A DNA stretch of 14,713 bases from JAPLZH01 sp964450345 (GTDB lineage: Bacteria > Patescibacteriota > Minisyncoccia > Phycocordibacterales > PALSA-1337). Numbering within the stretch: position 1 is the first letter of the stretch; the number at the start of each line of letters is the position of its first letter. Below are positions 6,980 to 12,973 of this stretch, in pieces. The notes beneath the pieces are model-generated. The model did not search any database. It was given only the letters and a program-made list of their open reading frames with translations, and was not told where the DNA came from. Both the position numbers and the translations under genes were made by a program. The DNA is taken from the NCBI GenBank assembly GCA_964450345.1, contig CAYVEL010000016.1, forward strand, positions 1 to 14,713. The letters are read 5' to 3'.

Positions 6980-7381
6980 ATGGCTACAAACAAAATAAAA
7001 GTTCTATACGTTGACGACGACCCATTTCTAAGAGATATGTATGCTGCAAAGTTCTCAAATGCAGGTCATGACTTTAAGGCTTATGCATCTGGTGTGGATC
7101 TGTTTAAGGATGTAAAAGATAATAAAGTAACTGCGGATGTTCTGCTTCTAGATATCATCATGCCTAATATGGATGGTCTAGCAATTTTAGGAAGAATTAG
7201 AGATGAGAAATTACTTCCAGATACAGCTATAGTTATGTTAACAAATCAAAGCGGCTCAAAAGAAATTGAAGATGCGAAGAAAATGAATGTTGCAGGCTTT
7301 ATTGTTAAAGCGAATAATATTCCTTCAGAAGTTTTAGAGAAGGTAGAAGGCATTTGGGAAGATTTTAAGAACAAAAAATAA
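6980..7381 (+). CDS. Stand-alone CheY-like response regulator receiver
   Basis: 133 aa, a single receiver domain with no output domain. The acidic pocket is D12-D13-D14, the phospho-acceptor Asp58 lies in LLLDIIMPNMDG, and the switch Thr88 (MLTNQ) and the conserved Lys110 (VKA) are present, so phosphorylation should be possible. It lies between the extension and retraction motor genes and abuts pilT with no gap (TAA followed directly by ATG). Receivers such as PilG/PilH and CheY regulate twitching or flagellar motors by protein contact; here a direct effect on PilB or PilT is the simplest idea. No histidine kinase is in the window. It has its own predicted promoter. Confidence 0.9.
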   Translation: MATNKIKVLYVDDDPFLRDMYAAKFSNAGHDFKAYASGVDLFKDVKDNKVTADVLLLDIIMPNMDGLAILGRIRDEKLLPDTAIVMLTNQSGSKEIEDAKKMNVAGFIVKANNIPSEVLEKVEGIWEDFKNKK

Positions 7382-8449
7382 ATGATACAAGATTATAAAA
7401 AATTTACAGAAGATCTAATGGATGTGGTGGAGAAAGAAGGTGCATCCGATCTTCATATTTCAGAAGGTAGAAAGCCTACCGTAAGAGTATCTGGATATTT
7501 GATTCCTTTGGTTAAGATGAATGTTTTAACTAAGGCTGATACAGCAGGTATCTTAGCTGCTTTAGTTACTCCTGAAAATAGTAAACTTTTTTATGAAACA
7601 AGAGAATTAGATTTCTCATACATGCACACTTCAGGAAATCGTTTCAGAGGTAATGCATATTTTCAGCAGGGTGCTGTTACTGTAGCTCTTCGTATGATTC
7701 CTAAGAAGATTCGTACTATGGATGAGCTTAATCTTCCTCCGGTACTTGAGACATTCACCAGAAAACAACAGGGATTTTTCCTAGTAGTAGGTCCAGTAGG
7801 ACAGGGTAAGTCTACTACTCTATCTTCTATGATAGAGATGATTAATCAGACTAGAGCAGAGCATATTCTAACCATTGAAGATCCTATAGAATATTTATAC
7901 GAACCAAAGAAGTCTATTATCGATCAGAGAGAAGTAAGAGTGGATACAAATGATTTTCATACAGCTCTAACATCAATGTTCCGTCAGGATATAGACGTGG
8001 TCCTAATAGGAGAGATGAGAGATATAAATACTATTTCTACAGCAGTTACTGCAGCTGAGACAGGACACATGGTTTTCTCTACACTACACACGAACAATGC
8101 TTCTCAGACATTAAACCGTATTATCGATTCATTCCCAGCTGCACAGCAGGATCAGATTAGAATGCAATTAGCAGGTTCTCTCGTGGGTATATTCTCACAG
8201 AGACTAATCCCTAGAATTTCAGGAGGACTTATTCCAGCTTATGAACTTTTGATCAATAACAATGCAGTAGCTAACTTAATCAGAGAGAAGAGAACTCATG
8301 AGATTAACACCGTTATCGAGACAAGTTCAGGAGAAGGTATGATTGATATGAACAGATGTTTAGCAGAACTTGTAAGAGCTGGTGAGATTACTCCAGAGTC
8401 TGCTTTCGCTAATTCATTAGACCCTAAGGTGCTCGAGAGAATGATTTAA
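7382..8449 (+). CDS. pilT: T4P retraction ATPase PilT
   Basis: 355 aa hexameric ATPase of PilT length. Motifs: Walker A GPVGQGKST 137-145 (Val and Gln at the usually Thr and Ser positions), Asp box TIEDPIEY 164-171, Walker B DIDVVLIGEMRD 203-214 and His box TGHMVFSTLHTN 227-238. The PilT-specific AIRNLIRE element near the C-terminus is present as AVANLIRE at 295-302, which separates PilT from PilB. It powers pilus disassembly for twitching or DNA uptake. Transcription is presumably shared with the receiver upstream (0-nt gap) and pilC downstream (9-nt gap). No Shine-Dalgarno sequence is visible. Confidence 0.96.
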   Translation: MIQDYKKFTEDLMDVVEKEGASDLHISEGRKPTVRVSGYLIPLVKMNVLTKADTAGILAALVTPENSKLFYETRELDFSYMHTSGNRFRGNAYFQQGAVTVALRMIPKKIRTMDELNLPPVLETFTRKQQGFFLVVGPVGQGKSTTLSSMIEMINQTRAEHILTIEDPIEYLYEPKKSIIDQREVRVDTNDFHTALTSMFRQDIDVVLIGEMRDINTISTAVTAAETGHMVFSTLHTNNASQTLNRIIDSFPAAQQDQIRMQLAGSLVGIFSQRLIPRISGGLIPAYELLINNNAVANLIREKRTHEINTVIETSSGEGMIDMNRCLAELVRAGEITPESAFANSLDPKVLERMI

Positions 8450-8458
8450 TAAATAAAT

Positions 8459-9664
8459 ATGCTTTTTAATTATCAAGCTTTAGACCAAGCAGGACAAAAG
8501 AAAGAAGGATCTATAGAAGCCATCAATACTGATGTTGCTATTATTTCCTTACAGAGACGCGGATTAACTATCACGTCTATTAAGGATGCCAATCCACTAA
8601 ACTTCGCTACCAAAGGTTTTTCTTTTTTCCAGAGAGTGCCTCACAAGGATATCGTTATTCTATCGAGACAGCTTTCTACACTTTTCGAAGCTCAGGTTTC
8701 TGCGCTTAGAGTTTTTAGAATGATGTCCGGTGAGACTCCGAATTTACTTTTAAGAAAGAAGCTTGCTGAGATTGCAGATGATATTCAGGCAGGTAGTTCT
8801 ATTTCTGGTGCACTAGCAAAACATAATACAGTATTTAATGAGTTCTACGTAAACATGGTAAGAGCAGGTGAGGAATCAGGTAAGCTGAATGAGACATTCT
8901 TATATCTAGCAGATTATTTAGATAGATCTTATGAACTAGCATCTAAAGCTAGAAATGCTTTAGTGTATCCTGCTTTCGTTATTTTCACTTTCTTTGGTGT
9001 GATGATACTTATGTTCACTGTGGTTATTCCTAAGATCAGCGGATTGATTACTGAATCAGGTCAAGAAATTCCTATATACACTAAAATAGTTCTATGGATC
9101 AGTACATTCTTCGTGAGTTACGGATTTGTTCTAGCTGCGGTGGTGGCTGCTGGATTCTTCTTACTATATAGATGGGTTAGAACACCTAATGGAAAACGTT
9201 CTTTCGATACACTTAAATTAGCTCTTCCTTTAATCGGAGGACTTTATAGAAAACTATACTTAGCTCGTCTGGCTGATAACATGAATACAATGCTTCTTTC
9301 AGGTATTCCTATGGTTAAGGCACTTGATCTAACAAGTAGCGTTGTGGACAATGTTATTTATAAAGAAATTTTAGGAAAGGCAGTATCAGATGTTAAATCT
9401 GGTCACAGCGTTTCAGAAGCCCTATCTACTAATGGTGAGATTCCTGGAATCATGATTCAAATGATTCGTGTGGGAGAGGAGACTGGAGAACTCGGACAGA
9501 TTCTTAAGACTCTAGCGAATTTCTATTCTAGAGAAGTTAGAACAGCAGTGGATACTCTAGTGGATATGATCGAACCAGCTATGATTGTGGCTCTAGGTCT
9601 CGGAGTAGGATTCCTTCTAGCTGCCGTTCTTATGCCTATTTACAACATATCTTCTAGTATGTAG
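8459..9664 (+). CDS. pilC: T4P inner-membrane platform protein PilC (GspF family)
   Basis: 401 aa with the family's usual size and two T2SF repeats, at about residues 64-190 and 265-392. Each repeat carries the characteristic GEExG helix junction: GEESGKL 137-143 and GEETGEL 339-345. Hydrophobic segments lie at about 168-190, 212-236 and 371-395. The N-terminus (FNYQALDQAGQKKEGSIEA) is the conserved GspF/PilC start. PilC is the rotor-like platform on which PilB and PilT act to add or remove pilins. It is the last gene of the motor operon. A terminator-like hairpin follows 55 nt after its TAG stop. Confidence 0.96.
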   Translation: MLFNYQALDQAGQKKEGSIEAINTDVAIISLQRRGLTITSIKDANPLNFATKGFSFFQRVPHKDIVILSRQLSTLFEAQVSALRVFRMMSGETPNLLLRKKLAEIADDIQAGSSISGALAKHNTVFNEFYVNMVRAGEESGKLNETFLYLADYLDRSYELASKARNALVYPAFVIFTFFGVMILMFTVVIPKISGLITESGQEIPIYTKIVLWISTFFVSYGFVLAAVVAAGFFLLYRWVRTPNGKRSFDTLKLALPLIGGLYRKLYLARLADNMNTMLLSGIPMVKALDLTSSVVDNVIYKEILGKAVSDVKSGHSVSEALSTNGEIPGIMIQMIRVGEETGELGQILKTLANFYSREVRTAVDTLVDMIEPAMIVALGLGVGFLLAAVLMPIYNISSSM

Positions 9665-9714
9665 TAATATGTTTTTTCGTGTTTTTCTTCCAAAATTACG
9701 TATTTAAGCCATGT

Positions 9715-9723
9715 TTATCCACA
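9715..9723 (+). other. Perfect DnaA-box match upstream of the major pilin
   Basis: TTATCCACA at 9715-9723 matches the consensus DnaA box exactly. It overlaps the start of the left arm of the hairpin at 9720-9748 and lies about 31 bp upstream of the major pilin -10. I found no cluster of further perfect boxes and no origin-type gene nearby, so this is not an origin of replication. It may be a chance match or a regulatory DnaA site. Confidence 0.35.
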
Positions 9724-9751
9724 ACCCCCATAAATTATGGGGTTTGTGTTT
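9720..9751 (+). terminator. Terminator-like hairpin after pilC
   Basis: CACAACCCCCATA (9720-9732) pairs with TATGGGGTTTGTG (9736-9748), with one C/T mismatch and a 3-nt loop. Only TTT follows (9749-9751) before the next promoter begins. The stem is strong but the T tract is short, so it probably gives partial termination of the motor operon and insulation of the pilin gene. Confidence 0.5.
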
Positions 9752-9759
9752 GTTATAAT
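9751..9759 (+). promoter_or_regulatory. Extended -10 promoter of the major pilin gene
   Basis: TGT-TATAAT (9751-9759) is a full consensus extended -10 directly below the post-pilC hairpin. There is no clear -35. The predicted transcription start is near 9766, leaving a leader of about 75 nt before the pilin ATG. This is much longer than at other starts in the window. Confidence 0.65.
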
Positions 9760-9765
9760 TAACTT

Positions 9766-9840
9766 TGTCGAAATAAAACAAGGTTCGCCTTGTTAAATAA
9801 GCTTATTTAACAAACAATTAATTATTAATAATTTAAAATT
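9766..9840 (+). promoter_or_regulatory. Structured 5' leader of the major pilin mRNA
   Basis: Two perfect inverted repeats overlap. Hairpin A is AACAAGG (9777-9783), a TTCG loop and CCTTGTT (9788-9794). Element B is a 24-bp perfect palindrome at 9790-9813 centred on AAGCTT, able to form a 10-bp stem with an AGCT loop. Both use the TTGTT at 9790-9794, so A and B cannot form together. A third 14-bp palindrome (AATTATTAATAATT, 9820-9833) lies just before the ATG. The leader could stabilise the mRNA, switch between states, or, as DNA, bind a dimeric regulator. No known riboswitch class is recognised. Confidence 0.55.
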
Positions 9841-10350
9841 ATGAAAAATAGAGGTTTCACATTGATAGAGTTGCTAGTGGTTATTGCAATCATCGGTATC
9901 CTATCATCAGTAGTGCTAGTTTCTTTGAACTCAGCTAGAAATAGAGGAAAGGATACAAGAGTTATTTCTGCAGTTCAGCAGTTAAGAACTATATTTGAGG
10001 GTGGTTATGTTAATGGTGCCTATCCTGATCTATGTGGTACGAGCGCTACTATTACAGCTGGTACTACACAGATGCCAGTACCTTGTGGTGCTGCGGGTGC
10101 GTCAACTGGTAAGTTTGGTACATCATCAAACACCCAGGCTAACCAGTTAGTTTCTGATGTTATAGCTAATGGAGGGGTAATTCACTATATGGTTTCAACA
10201 GGTACCGGAGATACAAACGTTACTAATTACGCTATCTACGGAAAACTTCCAAGTAATACATCAAATTATTTCTGTATAGATTCTACTGGTAAAACAAATC
10301 AAGCAAACTCAATTCCAGTAGCTGGAGCAACAGATGTTAACTGTGACTAA
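9841..10350 (+). CDS. Type IV pilin, probable major subunit (PilA-like)
   Basis: 169 aa. Class III prepilin leader MKNRG, cleavage G5|F6, then FTLIELLVVIAIIGILSSVV with Glu at mature position 5 (E10), the helix that packs the fibre core and serves as the membrane anchor beforehand. The helix continues through SARNRGKDTRVISAVQQLRT. The globular domain is Gly/Thr/Ser/Asn-rich with four cysteines (65, 82, 145, 168), probably two disulfides, and a YFCIDSTGKT motif near 143-152. It would be processed by the PilD encoded downstream. I infer 'major' from its own extended -10 promoter, a long stable-looking leader and a strong terminator directly after, which make it a separately tuned monocistron. 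It has no Shine-Dalgarno sequence; an A/T stretch precedes the ATG. Confidence 0.92.
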   Translation: MKNRGFTLIELLVVIAIIGILSSVVLVSLNSARNRGKDTRVISAVQQLRTIFEGGYVNGAYPDLCGTSATITAGTTQMPVPCGAAGASTGKFGTSSNTQANQLVSDVIANGGVIHYMVSTGTGDTNVTNYAIYGKLPSNTSNYFCIDSTGKTNQANSIPVAGATDVNCD

Positions 10351-10370
10351 TCTTTAATTTAAGATTTTTA

Positions 10371-10408
10371 CAAAACAAAAAGCCCCCTCTCGGGGGCTTT
10401 TTGTTTTG
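10371..10408 (+). terminator. Strong rho-independent terminator after the major pilin
   Basis: A perfect 17-bp stem (10371-10387 with 10392-10408) has a 4-nt TCTC loop. The core is AGCCCCC/GGGGGCT, flanked by an A tract on the left and TTTTTGTTTTG on the right, so it can terminate in both directions. It lies 20 nt after the pilin stop codon and closes a one-gene transcript. Confidence 0.92.
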
Positions 10409-10433
10409 CCGGAGTTTAATTTGCTGATAGAAT
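10406..10433 (+). promoter_or_regulatory. Promoter of the gtrA-like gene
   Basis: TGA-TAGAAT (10425-10433) is an extended -10. TTGCCG at 10406-10411 (four matches to TTGACA, 16-bp spacer) is a possible -35 that overlaps the last bases of the terminator stem. Transcription would start near 10440, about 8 nt before the ATG at 10448. The promoter restarts transcription directly after the terminator. Confidence 0.5.
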
Positions 10434-10447
10434 TATGATTGTAAAAA

Positions 10448-10906
10448 ATGGTTTATATAAATTTTCTGAAAAATTCTGTTTTTAAAGTTTTTGATTTTAA
10501 AATAGTTAGATTCGTCTTTTCTGGTGGAATGGGAGCGGTGACTAATTTATCTATACTTTATATCCTCACTGATCTGTGCGGGCTTTGGTATATATATTCC
10601 GGAATTGTTTCTTTTATAGTTTCTGTATTTGTTAGTTTTACTTTACAGAAGTTTTTCACTTTTAGAGATCATGGTACAGATGAGATGGTTAATAAATTTA
10701 GTATCTTCTTAATTGTGGCCTGTATTAATTTATCGCTTAACACCAGTATGCTTTATTTTCTTGTTAATGAAGTAGGTTTTCATTACTTATTGGCTCAGAT
10801 AATTTCTAACTTAATTATTGCTGTAGAAAGCTACTTTGTTTATAGATTCATCTTCACTCCTCAAGTAAATAAAATAGTGGATTTACATGCTGAAAAAAGC
10901 ATCTAA
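10448..10906 (+). CDS. GtrA-family membrane protein
   Basis: 152 aa with four hydrophobic segments, at about 20-40, 46-66, 82-104 and 112-134. The GtrA pattern is clear: the first helix region RFVFSGGMGAVTNLSILYIL, the loop FTLQKFFTFRDHG after helix 2, and the C-terminal YFVYRFIFTP. GtrA-like proteins are thought to help move undecaprenyl-phosphate-linked sugars across the membrane for glucosylation of surface polymers, usually beside a glycosyltransferase, which is missing here. Its place between two pilin genes, with its own promoter, could mean pilin or envelope glycosylation, or may simply be an inserted gene. A short in-frame TTG upstream is followed at once by TAA, so ATG 10448 is the start. 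Confidence 0.88.
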   Translation: MVYINFLKNSVFKVFDFKIVRFVFSGGMGAVTNLSILYILTDLCGLWYIYSGIVSFIVSVFVSFTLQKFFTFRDHGTDEMVNKFSIFLIVACINLSLNTSMLYFLVNEVGFHYLLAQIISNLIIAVESYFVYRFIFTPQVNKIVDLHAEKSI

Positions 10907-10918
10907 ATCTGGTAGAAT
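10890..10918 (+). promoter_or_regulatory. Promoter of the second pilin-pilD operon, leaderless geometry
   Basis: CTGAAA (10890-10895, four of six matches to TTGACA), a 17-bp spacer and TGG-TAGAAT (10910-10918) form a good extended promoter. It overlaps the 3' end of the gtrA-like gene. The hexamer ends 6 nt before the ATG at 10925, the same spacing as at pilM, so the transcript should begin at or next to the start codon. Confidence 0.6.
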
Positions 10919-10924
10919 TAAGGA

Positions 10925-11425
10925 ATGATAAAAAACAAAGGTTTTACTCTAGTGGAGTTAATGGTAACTATCACTATTATGGTAATGCTTACTGGAATAA
11001 TTCTAGTAGCCATTTCTCCTTCTAAATCAAAGGGAAGAGATTCTAAAAAGGTTTCAGATGTTCAGAACGTGGTTCTGGCTCTAGAAACATATTTTTCTAA
11101 ATATAGGTCTTATCCTACGACTTTAGCTGACGCTAACTTTACTGCTTTTATAAGTAAGGTTCCTACTGATGCGACTTTTAAATATGTTCCGATGTATAAA
11201 ACTACATCTTCCTCTATCTCTGCTTGTGGTGGTTCTGGCCAGCCTGGTGCAAATTTTTATCATATGGGAATAGATCTTGAAAATACTGTATCGGTAGATA
11301 AGGCTGGCAAGAAAACTGATACCGATTTTCTAATCGGTGGTTCTCCAAAATATTTGAGATGCGGATTAAATGCTGTAATAGACGGTACTCTTCCTAAGGT
11401 TTACGATCAGGTTCCTTCATTCTAA
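10925..11425 (+). CDS. Type IV pilin / GspG-like pseudopilin
   Basis: 166 aa. Leader MIKNKG, cleavage G6|F7, then FTLVELMVTITIMVMLTGII with Glu at mature position 5 (E11). The helix runs on into KGRDSKKVSDVQNVVLALETYFSKY, and the YRSYPTTLADA segment (60-70) resembles the GspG-type pseudopilin alpha-beta region. Two cysteines (101 and 146) could form one disulfide. It heads a transcript that continues into pilD after 4 nt and then into the minor pilins. It differs clearly from the major pilin in its globular domain, so it could be an alternative fibre subunit or a minor component. Confidence 0.88.
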   Translation: MIKNKGFTLVELMVTITIMVMLTGIILVAISPSKSKGRDSKKVSDVQNVVLALETYFSKYRSYPTTLADANFTAFISKVPTDATFKYVPMYKTTSSSISACGGSGQPGANFYHMGIDLENTVSVDKAGKKTDTDFLIGGSPKYLRCGLNAVIDGTLPKVYDQVPSF

Positions 11426-11429
11426 AAGT

Positions 11430-12290
11430 ATGAATATTATCGGAATTATATATTCTTTAGCAATGGGAGCTATTATAGGTAGCTTTCTTAACGTTGTAGT
11501 AATTAGATATGGTACTGGTATGAAGATTACTGGTAGATCTAAGTGTATGTCTTGTTTAAGGACCCTTACTGTTTTAGATTTAATTCCTTTAGTTTCATAT
11601 GTAGGTCTTCGTGGGAGATGTAGGGGATGCAAGTCTAAGATTTCATCACAGTATTTTTCTGTAGAATTAGCTACATCCGTTTTGTTTCTTCTTGGTTACT
11701 TATCTGCTGATTTAGATTTAGGCTGGGTTTCTGTCTGGAATATTTTTATATTCTGGGTAGTGTCAGCTATTATGGTCGCTATTTCTGTTTATGATTTTAA
11801 ACATAAGATTATTCCTGACGGACTTTCATATTCTTTGGCTGGTATAGCTTTGTTTAAAATAATTTTCGATATTTGGATAAATGGTGAAAGTTTTTTCAGT
11901 AATGATTCAGTGATGAGTTATTTAGCTGGCCCTTTCTTTTTCTTAATTCCTTTTGCCGCCCTCTGGTATTTTAGTGGTGGTAGAGCTATGGGTTTCGGTG
12001 ATGCTAAGCTTGCTTTAGGTGTTGGATGGTTTTTGGGTTTTGGTCAGACTACGGTGGCTCTAATGCTCGCTTTTTGGATTGGTGCTGTTTGCGGGGTGGG
12101 TATGATTGCACTACAGAAAATATTTCATAAATTTGGTTTGAAAATACTCGGAAAACAGCTTAAAATGAATAGTGAAGTTCCATTTGGTCCATTTATTATT
12201 TTAGGATTTTTAATCGTATATTTATGCGGTATAAGTTTTGATAATTTTATGGGTTTTATGGCAGCAATTCTTCCTAATATTAATGCCTAA
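11430..12290 (+). CDS. pilD: Prepilin peptidase / N-methyltransferase PilD
   Basis: 286 aa polytopic membrane aspartyl protease (A24 family). The N-terminal cytoplasmic domain has the zinc-type tetracysteine set C39/C42 and C64/C67, with the family's LDLIPLVSY between them. The two catalytic aspartates are visible: D122 in VYDFKHKIIPD and D191 in GFGDAKL. The start AMGAIIGSFLNVVVIRY (11-27) is the conserved GSFLNV region. It cleaves prepilin leaders at the membrane face and methylates the new N-terminus. The pilins in this window are its evident substrates. It follows the second pilin by 4 nt, and its end overlaps the next gene by 8 nt (ATGCCTAA). Confidence 0.96.
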   Translation: MNIIGIIYSLAMGAIIGSFLNVVVIRYGTGMKITGRSKCMSCLRTLTVLDLIPLVSYVGLRGRCRGCKSKISSQYFSVELATSVLFLLGYLSADLDLGWVSVWNIFIFWVVSAIMVAISVYDFKHKIIPDGLSYSLAGIALFKIIFDIWINGESFFSNDSVMSYLAGPFFFLIPFAALWYFSGGRAMGFGDAKLALGVGWFLGFGQTTVALMLAFWIGAVCGVGMIALQKIFHKFGLKILGKQLKMNSEVPFGPFIILGFLIVYLCGISFDNFMGFMAAILPNINA

Positions 12291-12954
12291 TATTTTAAAA
12301 AATAAAAAAATAAATTTAGGTAGCGGTTTTTATAGAAAAGCTTTTACTCTTGTTGAGCTTCTGGTGGCGGTTTCGATATTTATGATTATTACTTCTGTAG
12401 TACTTGTTAATAATAGTCGTTTTAATGATGCGGTTGTTCTAAAAAGTGCAGCGTATGAAGTAGCTTTAGCTATTCGAGAAGCACAGAACTCTGCTTTGAA
12501 TGTTAGATCTTTAGATGGTAGTGGTTTCGGAAATGGTTTCGGGGTGTATATACAAAATGCGGGAACTGTTGATACTACTCAGTCTACGACTTATACTTTA
12601 TTTTCAGACGCTATTAATGTTACTGGAGGAGGAGGGGCTTTCGGAAGATATGATACAACTGCTGGCGGTAATGATGTTGATATTAAACAGTATTCTATTA
12701 AGAGAGGTTTTTATATTACAAGAGTTATTGCTACCCCAGATCTAACTGGTGCTACTGCTTCACCATACACAGGTGATGTTGATTTTACTATTTCTTTCAA
12801 GAGACCCGATACAGTGGCTTATATTTATAAAGATGGAGTGGTTACATCTGGTGCTAATTTTAAAGAAATTAAGATCTGTCTAGCTCATCCAAGTGCTCCT
12901 ACTAATGAGGTTTGTGTAAAGGTTAATAAATTGGGTCTGATAGGAGTTGAGTAG
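12283..12954 (+). CDS. FimT/GspH-like minor pilin with Ala at the cleavage site
   Basis: 223 aa from ATG 12283. An in-frame ATG at 12238 exists, but it lies deep inside pilD and adds a spurious hydrophobic stretch. The ATG at 12283 overlaps the pilD stop and favours translational coupling. The leader is 20 residues (rich in K and N, ending FYRKA), followed by FTLVELLVAVSIFMIITSVV, so cleavage would be A20|F21, with Ala instead of the usual Gly at -1; Glu5 is present (E25). The post-helix segment ALAIREAQNSALNVRS (61-76) and FGVYI (86-90) are typical of GspH/FimT. Cysteines 199 and 211 may form a disulfide. The probable role is in a priming/tip complex of minor pilins. Confidence 0.85.
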   Translation: MPNILKNKKINLGSGFYRKAFTLVELLVAVSIFMIITSVVLVNNSRFNDAVVLKSAAYEVALAIREAQNSALNVRSLDGSGFGNGFGVYIQNAGTVDTTQSTTYTLFSDAINVTGGGGAFGRYDTTAGGNDVDIKQYSIKRGFYITRVIATPDLTGATASPYTGDVDFTISFKRPDTVAYIYKDGVVTSGANFKEIKICLAHPSAPTNEVCVKVNKLGLIGVE

Positions 12955-12960
12955 AGTGGA

Positions 12961-12966
12961 TATAAT
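12961..12966 (+). promoter_or_regulatory. Possible internal -10 before the GspJ-like gene
   Basis: A perfect TATAAT ends 7 nt before the ATG at 12974, a spacing similar to the pilM and second-pilin promoters. A weak -35 (CTGATA at 12937-12942, 18-bp spacer) is possible. If real, it supports the ATG at 12974 as start of a leaderless message. Confidence 0.4.
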
Positions 12967-12973
12967 TAAAAAA

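Noticed and set aside
8442..8461. TGA-TTTAAT as an extended -10 before pilC
   Set aside because: It is the coding end of pilT (Met-Ile-stop), a weak hexamer without a -35; a chance match is likely.
9715..9840. Origin of replication around the DnaA box
   Set aside because: Only one perfect box was seen, with no dnaA, dnaN or similar neighbour and no repeat cluster.
11417..11632. Antisense open frame across the pilin2-pilD junction
   Set aside because: It overlaps the conserved tetracysteine region of PilD on the other strand and has no family features.
12515..12745. Second-frame ORF inside the FimT-like gene
   Set aside because: It is an out-of-frame shadow with low-complexity hydrophobic composition; the FimT-like frame explains the region.
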